The notes beneath the pieces are model-generated. The model searched no databases. It was not told the origin of the DNA and saw nothing but the letters and a program-made list of their open reading frames with translations. This document shows, piece by piece, positions 23,581-32,324 of a DNA stretch of 64,000 nucleotides. The stretch's first letter is position 1. Each line of letters begins with the position of its first letter. This stretch comes from Sphingomonas beigongshangi. GTDB lineage: Bacteria > Pseudomonadota > Alphaproteobacteria > Sphingomonadales > Sphingomonadaceae. The position numbers were made by a program, and so were the translations under genes. The stretch lies in assembly GCF_016820445.1 (NCBI RefSeq), contig NZ_JADHDT010000001.1, forward strand, positions 124,001-188,000. The letters are read 5' to 3'.

Positions 23581-24735
23581 ATGGCCAAGAGCTCAGCCGC
23601 CAAGCAGCCCATTCTCGACACCAGCTCGGTCCCCCAGCAGGTCACCGGCCTGGTCAGCGAAAGCCAGCGCTGGCTGCACGACCATTGGCTGCAGATCCTG
23701 GTCGCCTTCGCCGCCGGCACGGTGATCGTGCTCGCGCTCCACGGCCTGCGCCGGCTCGGCGATCGCCTGTGCCGCCACGATGCGTCGCTGCGCGGATGGG
23801 GCAAGGTGCTGGGACGGACGATCGCGCGCACCAACAACGTCTTCATCGTCATGCTCGCGGCAAAGCTCGTCGCCGGTTATGCGGGGGCGCCCGATCAGGT
23901 GGCGCTGACGATCAACTTCCTGTGGACCGTCGCCTGGGTCTTCCAGGCGGCGATCTGGGCACGCGAGCTGATCCTGGGCGGGATCGAACATCGCACCAGC
24001 GCGGAGAATTATTCGGGCGAGGCTTTGCTCTCGGCGCTGGGGCTGATCCGCCTGCTCGTGTCCGTCGCGCTGTTCGCGGTCGCGTTGGTCGTGGTGCTCG
24101 ACAATCTCGGGGTCAACGTCACGGGACTGGTCGCCGGCCTGGGCGTGGGCGGCATCGCCATCGGCCTGGCCGCGCAGGGTATTTTCGCCGATCTGTTCGC
24201 CGCGCTGGCGATCATCTTCGATCGCCCGTTCCGCCGCGGCGACACGATCAGCTACGGAAGCAGCAGTGGCACGATCGAGTCGATCGGGCTCAAATCGACG
24301 CGCATCCGCGCGTTTACCGGCGAACTTCGCATCATTTCGAACCGCCAGCTCCTCGACAAGGAAATCCTGAACACGGCGGTGCGCGATCACATCCGGCTGA
24401 GCTTTACCGTCGGCGTGACTTATGAGACCCCACCAGATACTTTGGCGCGGGTACCCGCTATACTGCGCGAGCTCGTCGAAGCGGAGGGCGGCAAGGTCGC
24501 CCGCTCGGGTTTCGAGACGTTCGGCGCATCGAGCCTCGACTTCGCCCTGCAGTTCGATATCCCCGGCAACGACTGGGCGACGGCACATCCGATGCGGGAC
24601 CGGATCATGGTGTCCCTGATACGGCGCTTTGCGGCGGAGGGGATCGGCATCGCCTATCCGACACAGACCACCTACACCGCCGCGCCCGACGGCCGACTCG
24701 TTCTGCCCTATGCTGCGGACCCGTCGCCGCGCTGA
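23581..24735 (+). CDS. MscS-family mechanosensitive channel
   Basis: This 384-residue inner-membrane channel opens on membrane tension to release solutes. Four or so N-terminal helices precede the pore helix region VTGLVAGLGVGGIAIGLAAQ, the family signature, followed by the beta domain (FRRGDTISYGSSSGTIESIGLKSTRIR) and the C-terminal alpha/beta domain. The start MAKSSAAKQP has AGGAAG just upstream; the longer frame into the intergenic space is not credible. It stands alone, 120 bases after topoisomerase IB. Confidence 0.9.
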   Translation: MAKSSAAKQPILDTSSVPQQVTGLVSESQRWLHDHWLQILVAFAAGTVIVLALHGLRRLGDRLCRHDASLRGWGKVLGRTIARTNNVFIVMLAAKLVAGYAGAPDQVALTINFLWTVAWVFQAAIWARELILGGIEHRTSAENYSGEALLSALGLIRLLVSVALFAVALVVVLDNLGVNVTGLVAGLGVGGIAIGLAAQGIFADLFAALAIIFDRPFRRGDTISYGSSSGTIESIGLKSTRIRAFTGELRIISNRQLLDKEILNTAVRDHIRLSFTVGVTYETPPDTLARVPAILRELVEAEGGKVARSGFETFGASSLDFALQFDIPGNDWATAHPMRDRIMVSLIRRFAAEGIGIAYPTQTTYTAAPDGRLVLPYAADPSPR

Positions 24736-24884
24736 CGCGAGGCTGAAGCATTTCGAACAACGGGTGTGGCCTTTTCGCGCAATTACGTGAGCAGCGAGAG
24801 CACCTTTCAAAAAACCGGTTCTTTCCTCTTGCTGTCGATCCACGCTCTCAATTACAAAAGCCGGATAACGAGGAAGGAAAGCCG

Positions 24885-25343
24885 GTGGCAGAGCTGACGC
24901 CCGACGACATGCGCGCCCGCGTTGGGACGGAAAGCGTTTCCGACTGGATCGAGGTAACGCAGGCGATGATCGACCAGTTCGCCGAGGCGACGGGCGATCA
25001 CCAGTTCATCCATGTCGACCCTGTTGCCGCCGCGGCGACGCCGTTCGGCGGCACGATCGCACATGGCTTCCTGACGCTGTCGCTGATGCCGGCGCTGGCG
25101 GCGAAGACGCCGGACGCACCGCGGCCCGCGGGCATGCGGATGGGCGTCAACTACGGCGGCAACAAGGTCCGCTTCCTGACGCCCGTGCGGGCCGGCAGCC
25201 GCGTGCGCGGCCGCTTCAAGCTGCTCGACTTCGCCGAGAAGCGCCCCGGACAATTCCAGCAAACATCCGAATTCACCGTCGAGATCGAGGGGCAGGACAA
25301 GCCCGCGCTCATCGCGGAATGGATCAGCCAAGCCTTCGTCTAA
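24885..25343 (+). CDS. MaoC family dehydratase ((R)-enoyl-CoA hydratase-like)
   Basis: This is a 152-residue single hot-dog domain. The hydratase-2 motif is present in [15 protein letters not shown] (Asp and His) and [12 protein letters not shown]. It would hydrate trans-2-enoyl-CoA to (R)-3-hydroxyacyl-CoA, linking beta-oxidation to polyhydroxyalkanoate, as PhaJ does, but nodulation N-type relatives have other substrates. The start is GTG, preceded by AGGAAGG. A thiolase follows after 56 bases on the same strand, so the two may form an operon. Confidence 0.85.
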   Translation: MAELTPDDMRARVGTESVSDWIEVTQAMIDQFAEATGDHQFIHVDPVAAAATPFGGTIAHGFLTLSLMPALAAKTPDAPRPAGMRMGVNYGGNKVRFLTPVRAGSRVRGRFKLLDFAEKRPGQFQQTSEFTVEIEGQDKPALIAEWISQAFV

Positions 25344-25399
25344 ACGTTCGTCGACATCTTCACCGCACCGAGACGTGCGAATTTAGGGATATTTCGATC

Positions 25400-26578
25400 A
25401 TGCGCTCCGCCGTCATCGCCTCCACCGCCCGCACCCCGATCGGCCGCGCCTATCGCGGTGCGTTCAACGCCACCACGCCCCAGGCGCTCGCCGGCCATGC
25501 GATCGCGCATGCGGTGAAACGCGCCGGGCTCGAGGGCGGCGAGGTGGAGGACGTGATCATCGGCGCCGCGCTCCAACAGGGATATCAGGCCGGCAACATC
25601 GCCCGCCAGGCATTGCTCCGGGCGGGTTTGCCGACCAGCGTCGCGGGCATGTCGCTCGACCGCCAGTGCGCCAGCGGCCTGATGGCGATCGCCACGGCGG
25701 CGAAGCAGATCGTACAGGACGGCATGGACGTTGCCATCGGCGGCGGGGTGGAGAGCATCAGCCTGGTGCAGACGCCGCAGATGCGCGTGCAGCCCGACAA
25801 GCAGCTGATCCAGATGCACGACGACATCTACATGCCGATGCTGCAGACCGCGGAGGTGGTGGCGAAGCGCTACGGCATCGGCCGCGAGGCGCAGGACGCC
25901 TATGGCCTCCAGTCGCAGCAGCGCACCGCCGCGGCGCAGGCGGCGGGCAAGTTCGACGACGAGATCGTGCCGCTTCCGAGCGTCATGGACGTGGTCGACA
26001 AGGCGACGAAGGAGGTGACCAAGACCGAGGTCACGCTGTCGAAGGACGAGGGCAACCGTCCTGAGACCACGCTGGAAGGCCTGCAGTCTTTGCAGCCGGT
26101 CGTCGGTCCGGAAGGGCATATCACCGCGGGCAACGCCAGCCAGCTGTCCGACGGCGCGTCCGCCAGCGTGCTGATGGAGGAAAGCGTCGCCGCGGCACGG
26201 GGCCTCACGCCGCTCGGCCGCTATGTCGGCATGGCGGTGGCGGGCACCAAGCCGGACGAGATGGGGATCGGCCCCGTCTTCGCCATTCCGAAGCTGCTCG
26301 AGAAGAACGGCCTGACGATGGACGACATCGGCCTGTGGGAACTCAACGAGGCGTTCGCGGTGCAGGTGCTCTACTGCCGCGACAAGCTGGGCATTCCCGA
26401 CGAGTTGCTCAACGTCAACGGCGGCGCGATCTCCATCGGCCATCCCTATGGCATGTCCGGCGCGCGCATGACCGGCCATGCGCTGATCGAAGGCAAGCGC
26501 CGCGGTGCCAAATATGTCGTGGTGACGATGTGCGTCGGCGGCGGCATGGGCGCGGCCGGGCTGTTCGAGGTGCTGTGA
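25400..26578 (+). CDS. acetyl-CoA acyltransferase (thiolase)
   Basis: This 392-residue type II/I thiolase condenses or cleaves acyl-CoA. Cys90 in DRQCASG is the acyl-enzyme nucleophile, His348 in SIGHPYG and Cys378 in TMCVGGGMG complete the active site, and NEAFAVQ carries the fourth motif. The choice between biosynthetic acetoacetyl-CoA thiolase (PhaA/AtoB) and a degradative FadA-type enzyme is open. Pairing with a MaoC hydratase favours fatty acid or PHA metabolism. I start at [13 protein letters not shown], the standard N-terminus, rather than 27 codons upstream. Confidence 0.92.
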   Translation: MRSAVIASTARTPIGRAYRGAFNATTPQALAGHAIAHAVKRAGLEGGEVEDVIIGAALQQGYQAGNIARQALLRAGLPTSVAGMSLDRQCASGLMAIATAAKQIVQDGMDVAIGGGVESISLVQTPQMRVQPDKQLIQMHDDIYMPMLQTAEVVAKRYGIGREAQDAYGLQSQQRTAAAQAAGKFDDEIVPLPSVMDVVDKATKEVTKTEVTLSKDEGNRPETTLEGLQSLQPVVGPEGHITAGNASQLSDGASASVLMEESVAAARGLTPLGRYVGMAVAGTKPDEMGIGPVFAIPKLLEKNGLTMDDIGLWELNEAFAVQVLYCRDKLGIPDELLNVNGGAISIGHPYGMSGARMTGHALIEGKRRGAKYVVVTMCVGGGMGAAGLFEVL

Positions 26579-26641
26579 GGGTGACGCATTAAGGCCAAAA
26601 GGGCTTGAGCGGGATCGGCGACGTCATCCCGCCATCCTGCG

Positions 26642-26670
26642 AGCCCCGGTCGTCGCAACGGCCGGGGCTT
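26642..26670 (+). terminator. hairpin after the thiolase; remainder of the 26579-26934 gap empty
   Basis: AGCCCCGG (26642-26649) pairs with CCGGGGCT (26662-26669), with an inner CGT/ACG pairing. It is 64 bases past the thiolase stop and is followed by a weak T-rich stretch. The rest of this 356-base gap has no credible gene; its short open frames lack ribosome binding sites. Confidence 0.5.
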
Positions 26671-26934
26671 CGACGTTTGGGGGCTGTCTGCAGCGCAAAC
26701 ATCGCCCCTGCGCGTGCCTCCCACGCATATTCATGATGATGACGGCCGAGGCCGCCGGTCCGGGGAATGCCCTTTGGATCCGGCTGACGTCGCAGACCGT
26801 CATCCCGGTTTCGCGCTTGGGGGTAACGACAGGATAAGCGTCATGCGGCGGCATGGCCGTCGCGTCCCTATCGCGCAACCAAGCCCCGCCGTGCTCGTTC
26901 TCCGCTGCGAACCTCACGTTTCGGGAGAGTGACG

Positions 26935-27417
26935 ATGGCCGACCATGACGACCCGCGCGAAATCGCCGACAAGTTCCTGTCCAAGCTCAAGGACAGTCCG
27001 TTCGTGATGATCGGCCTGACCAACGGCGAGCACAGCGAACCGATGACCGCGCAACTGGACGACGAGCGTCCCAACACGTTGTTCTTCTTCAGCGGCCGCG
27101 ACAATCGCATCTCCAGCGGCGGCGACGCGATGGCGCAGTTCGTCGGGAAGGGCCATGATTTCTTCGCCTGCCTGGCCGGAACCGTCTCGCAGGATAACGA
27201 TCGCGCTCAGATCGACCGCCTGTGGAATAATCAGGTGGAGGCATGGTTTCCCGGCGGCAAGGAAGACCCGAACCTCACGCTGCTGCGCTTCGACATCGAC
27301 AGCGCCGAGCTGTGGGAAACCGACATCTCGCTGTCGGGTCGCGTGAAGATGCTGTTCGGCGGCACCATCCGCGGCGATGAATCCAGCAGCCACGCGGTGG
27401 TCGACTCGGTCGCCTGA
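26935..27417 (+). CDS. pyridoxamine 5'-phosphate oxidase-fold protein (general stress protein 26-like)
   Basis: This 160-residue split-barrel flavin-binding protein shows KDSPFVMIGLTNGEHSEPMTAQLDDERPN at the N-terminus and LWNNQVEAWFPGGKEDPNLTLLRFDIDSAELWE, the signature of the GsiB/GSP26-like pyridoxamine-oxidase group. These bind FMN or F420, but the reaction is unknown. An in-frame GTG two codons earlier is possible; I take the ATG, spaced 7 nt from GGGAG. It is monocistronic and ends in a strong two-way terminator. Confidence 0.85.
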   Translation: MADHDDPREIADKFLSKLKDSPFVMIGLTNGEHSEPMTAQLDDERPNTLFFFSGRDNRISSGGDAMAQFVGKGHDFFACLAGTVSQDNDRAQIDRLWNNQVEAWFPGGKEDPNLTLLRFDIDSAELWETDISLSGRVKMLFGGTIRGDESSSHAVVDSVA

Positions 27418-27433
27418 TCGCAGCCGCCTGACG

Positions 27434-27472
27434 AAAAGGGGCGCAGGATCCTGTGATCCTGCGCCCCTTTTT
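27434..27472. terminator. bidirectional intrinsic terminator
   Basis: A perfect stem runs from AAAAGGGGCGCAGGATC (27434-27450) to its complement ending in TTTTT at 27472, with a 4-base loop. A runs on the left and T runs on the right serve the converging genes ending at 27417 and 27493. Confidence 0.9.
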
Positions 27473-27492
27473 CGTGTTCGTTGGCGAGGCGA

Positions 27493-28728
27493 TCAGCCGG
27501 CGTGCGAGGCCATCCAGTCCTCGACGACGGGGGCAACGCGATTACGCCACTTGGATCCGTTGAAGATGCCATAGTGGCCGGCACCTTCGACCATCAGATA
27601 GCGCTTGTCCGCTTCCGGCAGCGAGGTGGCGAGCGTCAGCGCCGCCTTGGTCTGGCCCAGGCCCGAGATATCGTCGCGCTCGCCTTCGATCGCGAGCAAG
27701 CCGACGTCCTTGATCGCCGCCGGATCAACGCGGCGCCCGCGGTGCATCATCTCGCCCTTCGGGAGGGCATGCGTCTGAAAGACGAGATCGACGGTCTGCA
27801 GGTAGAATTCGGCGGTCATATCGCAAACCGAGCGATATTCCTCGTAGAATGCCTTGGTCGCCGCCGCTCCCTCGCCATCGCCCTGGACGAGGTGTTTGAA
27901 CATCTCCCAATGGCTGACCATGTGGTTGCCGAGGTTCATCGACATGAAGCCGGCAAGCTGAAGGAAGCCCGGATAGACCTTCCGCCCCGCGCCGGGATAG
28001 GTCATCGGCACGGTCGCGATCGCGTTCTGCTCGAACCAGGCATGCGGACGCTCGGTCGCGAGCGTGTTGACCGCGGTCGGCGCCTCGCGCGTGTCGATCG
28101 GCCCACCCATCATCGTCAGCGTACGCGGACGACACGGATTGCCGTCGGCACACATCAGCGCGGTCGCGGCATAACAGGGCACCGAAGGCTGGCACACGGC
28201 CAGCATGTTCGCACCACGCCCGCCCGCGTCGGGGCCGATCGCTTCGAGGAAGGCGACGAGATAGTCGATGTAATCGTCGAGGTCGAAGCCGCCTTCCCAC
28301 ACCGGCACGAGCTTCGCGTCGCGCCAGTCGGTGATGTACACATCCGCGATCGGCAGCATCCGTTCGACGGTGCCGCGCAGCAGGGTGGCGAAATGGCCGG
28401 ACATCGGCGCGACGATCAGCAGCCTCGGGCCGCCCTCCACGCCCTCGCGCCTAAACCGCTTGAGCTGGCCGAACGGCTTCTGCAGCACGATCTCCTCGTG
28501 CACGGGCACCTCGCGCCCGTCGATGACGGTGTGCGTCAGCCCGAAGGCCGGCTTGCCGCGCGGGGCGGCGGCATGGGCGAAGACCTCGAGCGCGCTCGCG
28601 ACGATCGAACCGCCGCCCAGATACGACCAGGGATTGGCGGGATTCTGCAGCAGGCCCGCGCTGAAGGTCGCCATCGCGCTCGCGCCGGCAAGCATCGAGC
28701 GCTGCAATTCATAGGCATCGTATAGCAT
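27493..28728 (-). CDS. phaZ: intracellular polyhydroxyalkanoate depolymerase
   Basis: This 411-residue alpha/beta hydrolase breaks down native PHB granules to 3-hydroxybutyrate units. MLYDAYELQRSMLAGASAMATFSAGLLQNPANPW at the start, the nucleophile segment LAVCQPSVPC (Cys in place of Ser, as in the Cupriavidus PhaZa1 type), LRGTVERMLP-ADVYITDWRDAK and the C-terminal VEGAGHYGIFNGSKWR (catalytic His) all match the PHB_depo_intra family. The length is normal. With bdhA elsewhere in the window it indicates PHB storage, though no PHA synthase or phasin gene is present here. Confidence 0.94.
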   Translation of the reverse strand: MLYDAYELQRSMLAGASAMATFSAGLLQNPANPWSYLGGGSIVASALEVFAHAAAPRGKPAFGLTHTVIDGREVPVHEEIVLQKPFGQLKRFRREGVEGGPRLLIVAPMSGHFATLLRGTVERMLPIADVYITDWRDAKLVPVWEGGFDLDDYIDYLVAFLEAIGPDAGGRGANMLAVCQPSVPCYAATALMCADGNPCRPRTLTMMGGPIDTREAPTAVNTLATERPHAWFEQNAIATVPMTYPGAGRKVYPGFLQLAGFMSMNLGNHMVSHWEMFKHLVQGDGEGAAATKAFYEEYRSVCDMTAEFYLQTVDLVFQTHALPKGEMMHRGRRVDPAAIKDVGLLAIEGERDDISGLGQTKAALTLATSLPEADKRYLMVEGAGHYGIFNGSKWRNRVAPVVEDWMASHAG

Positions 28729-28887
28729 GGCGCCTCTTAGCCCAATCGGGTTGTCGTGTCCGTAACCAACTTGCCCTTAACGGCGCATTGCGACGAATTG
28801 TTGCGCAGGCGCCGGACGCTCGACGACCCCGCTCGAACGCGCATGCCGTTGAGCCCCCCGCCGCCCGCTGCTAGGCGCGTCGGCATC

Positions 28888-30654
28888 ATGGCCGCTTCCC
28901 CGCCCCCCGGCCGCCGCCTCGGCGACCTCCGCCTCGTCTGGAAGCGCGTGCTGCGCTACCCGCGCCAGCTCGTCGTCGCGCTGCTGGCATTGATGACCAC
29001 GTCGCTGGCGACGATCGCGATACCTTATGGTTTCAAGCGGGTGATCGACAACGGCTTCGGCCCGGGCGCCTCGGGCACCGTGACGTCATCCTTCCACTAT
29101 CTGCTGATGATCGTCGCGGTGCTGGCGATCGCGACGGCGATCCGCTTCTACCACGTGTCCTGGCTCGGCGAGCGCGTCGTCGCCGACATCCGCCTGCAGG
29201 TGCAACGCCACCTGCTGGGGCTGACGCCGCGCTTCTTCGAGGAGAACCGCCCGTCGGAAATCGCCTGCCGCCTCACCTCCGACACGACGCTGATCGAGAC
29301 GGTGGTCGGCGGCACCGTTTCGATCGCGCTGCGCAACACCGCAACCGGCATCGGCGGCATGGTCTATCTGTTCGTCCTGTCGCCCAAGCTGGCCGGCATG
29401 CTGCTGCTGGGCATCCCGCTCGTCATCCTGCCGGTGACGATCTTTGGCCGCCGCATCCGCGCGCATTCGCGCAACTCGCAGGATCGCATCGCCGACGTCG
29501 GCGCGATGGTAACCGAGACGCTTGGCGCGATGAAGATCGTCCAGGCCTTCAACCAGGAAGAGCGCGAGGCCAACCGCTTCCACGGCGCGGTCGATGCCAC
29601 TTTCGCTGCGGCGAAGCAGCGCGTCCTGCTCCGCGCCATCATGACCGCGATCATGATCGGCCTGATCTTCGGATCGATCACCCTCGTCGTCTGGGAAGGC
29701 GTCGCCGACGTCGCCGCCGGACGGCTGACGGGGGGCGGCATGTTCGCCTTCGTGATGACGGGCGGCATCGTCGCGGGGGCCTTCGGCGCGCTGACCGAGG
29801 TCTATGGCGACCTGCTGCGCGGCGCCGGTGCCGCGAGCCGCATCGCGGAGCTGCTCGCGGAACAGCCGGAGATCACGCGGCCGGCGGCGCCGATGCCGCT
29901 GCCCGTGCCGGTCCGCGGCGCCCTGACCTTCGACGACGTTCACTTTCGCTACCCGACGCGAACCGAGGTCGCCGCGCTCGACGGGCTCAGCCTGGCGATC
30001 CGCCCTGGCGAGACCGTCGCCGTCGTCGGTCCGTCCGGCGCGGGCAAGTCGACGCTGTTCCAGCTTGCCGAGCGTTTCTACGATCCCGCGGCCGGCCGCA
30101 TCCTCCTCGACGGGGTCGACCTGACCGAAGCGGATCCGGCCGCCATCCGCGCGCAGATGGCCATGGTCCCGCAGGAGACGGTGATATTCGGCGCCAGCGC
30201 GCGCGACAACCTGCGCTATGGCGACTGGCAGGCGGACGACGACATGCTGTGGGCGGCGGCGGAGGCGGCGAACGCCGCGGACTTCCTGCGCGCGCTGCCC
30301 GAGGGGCTCGACACCTTCCTCGGCGAAGGCGGCGCCCGCCTGTCGGGCGGCCAGCGCCAGCGTATCACCATCGCGCGCGCGCTGCTCCGCGATGCGCCGA
30401 TCCTGCTGCTCGACGAGGCGACGAGCGCGCTCGATGCGGAAAGCGAGCGGCTGGTGCAACAGGCGCTCGAACGGTTGATGGAGAACCGGACCACATTGGT
30501 GATCGCGCACCGGCTCGCCACCGTCCGGGCGGCGGAGCGGATCGTGGTGATGGACGCCGGCAGGATCGTGGAAGAGGGCTCGCACGCCACACTGATCGGA
30601 CGGGGCGGCCTCTACGCGCGGCTCGCCAGCCTGCAGTTCCACGAGGCGGCATAG
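28888..30654 (+). CDS. ABC exporter half-transporter (ABC transmembrane plus ATPase)
   Basis: This 588-residue fused exporter resembles MsbA/LmrA-type lipid or drug exporters. Six membrane helices occupy about 20-310. The ATPase has Walker A GPSGAGKST (about 380), the Q-loop MVPQETVIFG, signature LSGGQRQRI (about 485), Walker B ILLLDEATSALD and the H-loop IAHRL. It must dimerise to function. The frame opens at 28756, but the first 44 residues are low-complexity; the ATG at MAASPPPGRRLGD is the sensible start. The substrate is unknown. Confidence 0.9.
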   Translation: MAASPPPGRRLGDLRLVWKRVLRYPRQLVVALLALMTTSLATIAIPYGFKRVIDNGFGPGASGTVTSSFHYLLMIVAVLAIATAIRFYHVSWLGERVVADIRLQVQRHLLGLTPRFFEENRPSEIACRLTSDTTLIETVVGGTVSIALRNTATGIGGMVYLFVLSPKLAGMLLLGIPLVILPVTIFGRRIRAHSRNSQDRIADVGAMVTETLGAMKIVQAFNQEEREANRFHGAVDATFAAAKQRVLLRAIMTAIMIGLIFGSITLVVWEGVADVAAGRLTGGGMFAFVMTGGIVAGAFGALTEVYGDLLRGAGAASRIAELLAEQPEITRPAAPMPLPVPVRGALTFDDVHFRYPTRTEVAALDGLSLAIRPGETVAVVGPSGAGKSTLFQLAERFYDPAAGRILLDGVDLTEADPAAIRAQMAMVPQETVIFGASARDNLRYGDWQADDDMLWAAAEAANAADFLRALPEGLDTFLGEGGARLSGGQRQRITIARALLRDAPILLLDEATSALDAESERLVQQALERLMENRTTLVIAHRLATVRAAERIVVMDAGRIVEEGSHATLIGRGGLYARLASLQFHEAA

Positions 30655-30761
30655 CGCGTGCGGCATGCCCCCAGCGCATGCCGCCGCTTGCGAGCGCGTT
30701 GGTCCGGGGGCATACCATGGGTTCGAAACCAGCGGCGCAGGTGGCTAACTCCCTCCCCTAG

Positions 30762-30783
30762 CCCCTCCCGCGAGCGGGAGGGG
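30762..30783. repeat. REP-type hairpin overlapping a ribosome binding site
   Basis: CCCCTCCCGC (30762-30771) and GCGGGAGGGG (30774-30783) form a perfect 10-bp palindrome. The same unit appears at 53230 and 53308. Its right arm GGGAGGGG ends 5 bases before the ATG at 30789 and therefore serves as that gene's Shine-Dalgarno sequence. Confidence 0.85.
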
Positions 30784-30788
30784 ATTGC

Positions 30789-31937
30789 ATGCGCGACTTC
30801 GACATCGTCGTTTACGGCGCCACCGGCTTCACCGGCCGACTGGTGGCGGAATATCTCGTCGCGGAAGAGGCGCCGCGATGGGCGATGGCGGGGCGCAGCC
30901 TCGCCAAGCTTCAGGAGGTTCGCGACCTGATCGGCGCGCCTGCCGACCTGCCGCTGATCGTCGCCGAGTCCGACGATGCCGCCGCGCTGAAGGCGATGGC
31001 GGAGCGGGCGCATGTCGTGCTCACCACCGTCGGGCCGTACCAGCTCTATGGCAATCAGCTCGTCGCCGCCTGCGCAGCCACCGGCACCGCCTATGTGGAT
31101 CTCTGTGGCGAACCCGCCTGGATGCGCCACATGATCGACGCGCATCATGCCGAGGCGCAGCGTACCGGCTCGCGCATCGTGTTCAGCTGCGGCTTCGATT
31201 CGATCCCCTTCGACCTCGGCGTACAGACGTTGCAGGATTGCGCCCGTGCCAAATACGGCCATCCGGCACCGCGCGTGAAGGGGCGCGTGCGCGCGATGAA
31301 GGGCACCTTCTCCGGCGGCACCGCCGCGAGCGCGCGCGCGACGCTTGCTGCCGCCGCGCGCGATCCCGCCACCATCGGCCTGCTCACCAATCCCTTCGCG
31401 CTGACACCGGGGTTCAGCGGCCCGCATCAGCCGACCGGCATGCTGCCCGAGTTCGATGCGACCCTGAACACCTGGGTCGCGCCCTTCGTGATGGCGGCGA
31501 TCAACACGAAGAACGTGCATCGCACCAATTTCCTGCTCGGCCACCCCTATGGGACGGACTTCGTCTACGACGAGATGATGGTGGCCGGCCTCGGCGACAT
31601 GGGGAAGGCGGCGGCGGAGGCGATCGCCAAGTTCAATCCCTTCTCTGGCAGCGGCGGCCCCAAGCCAGGGGAAGGCCCGAGCAAGGAAGAGCGCGAAACC
31701 GGCTATTACGACCTGCTGTTCGTCGGACTGATGCCCGATGGCGCGCGCTTCGATGCGGTCGTGACGGGCGATCGCGATCCCGGCTATGGATCGACGAGCA
31801 AGATGATCGCGGAAACCGCGCGCTGTCTGGTGGAGACGCCAGGCGATGGCGGCGTATGGACGCCGGGCGCGTTGCTCGGGAAAACGCTCCGCGACCGGCT
31901 GGAAGCGAAGGCGGGACTGCGGTTCACCGCAGGTTGA
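30789..31937 (+). CDS. saccharopine dehydrogenase-like NAD(P)-binding protein
   Basis: This 382-residue protein begins MRDFDIVVYGATGFTGRLVAEYL, a Rossmann GATGxTG loop typical of the saccharopine dehydrogenase/trans-acting enoyl reductase family. Further marks are VVLTTVGPYQLYGNQLVAACAATGTAYVDLCGE and VFSCGFDSIPFDLG. Mycobacterial relatives reduce lipid precursors; human SCCPDH has unknown activity. True lysine biosynthesis is unlikely for this branch. It has no operon partner. Translation may be limited by the hairpin that holds its ribosome binding site. Confidence 0.85.
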   Translation: MRDFDIVVYGATGFTGRLVAEYLVAEEAPRWAMAGRSLAKLQEVRDLIGAPADLPLIVAESDDAAALKAMAERAHVVLTTVGPYQLYGNQLVAACAATGTAYVDLCGEPAWMRHMIDAHHAEAQRTGSRIVFSCGFDSIPFDLGVQTLQDCARAKYGHPAPRVKGRVRAMKGTFSGGTAASARATLAAAARDPATIGLLTNPFALTPGFSGPHQPTGMLPEFDATLNTWVAPFVMAAINTKNVHRTNFLLGHPYGTDFVYDEMMVAGLGDMGKAAAEAIAKFNPFSGSGGPKPGEGPSKEERETGYYDLLFVGLMPDGARFDAVVTGDRDPGYGSTSKMIAETARCLVETPGDGGVWTPGALLGKTLRDRLEAKAGLRFTAG

Positions 31938-31994
31938 GCGGAAGCCGCCTTGACTTGTGCCGGGCGACGCCCCGGGCAGCGATGGATTGGCCAC

Positions 31995-32324
31995 TCATCC
32001 CCTGTAAAAAAGCACCGCCACAGCTGCGACGATCAGGGCCGCCAGTATGAGGATTGGCAAATTCCGCCGCCTGCGGGCATCGGCTGCCGCCTCATAGGCG
32101 TCCATGTCGAACCAGAAACGGCCGTTGCCCAAGGTGCGGATCGATCCGTCGGCGACCATCGCCGCCAGTTCCTTCACCTGCCGCGGGTCCGGCGGCGAAA
32201 ACGCGATGGCATCCTTCGCCGACAGGGCGCCGGCCTCGACGAAATGGGGCGCGATCGTACCGCGGACCAGATAGTGCGCGCGGACGCGCGGGCCCGGTGG
32301 CGGCACGATGCGCAGCTCGCTCAT
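31995..32324 (-). CDS. small membrane-anchored protein coupled to RNase R
   Basis: This 109-residue protein has a globular N-terminal part (VRAHYLVRGTIAPHFVEAGALSAKDAIAFSPPDPRQVKEL, then LGNGRFWFDMDAYEAAADARRRR) and a C-terminal membrane helix (LPILILAALIVAAVAVLFY). Topology predicts a tail anchor with the globular part in the cytoplasm. Its ATG overlaps the stop of the RNase R gene by 4 bases, so it is translationally coupled. I know no function for it; tethering or modulating the nuclease is a speculation from the overlap. Confidence 0.7.
   Translation of the reverse strand: MSELRIVPPPGPRVRAHYLVRGTIAPHFVEAGALSAKDAIAFSPPDPRQVKELAAMVADGSIRTLGNGRFWFDMDAYEAAADARRRRNLPILILAALIVAAVAVLFYRG

Noticed and set aside
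26714..26932. 72-residue frame in the gap before the GSP26-like gene
   Set aside because: No ribosome binding site, shadow-like composition, and it overlaps the next gene's leader.
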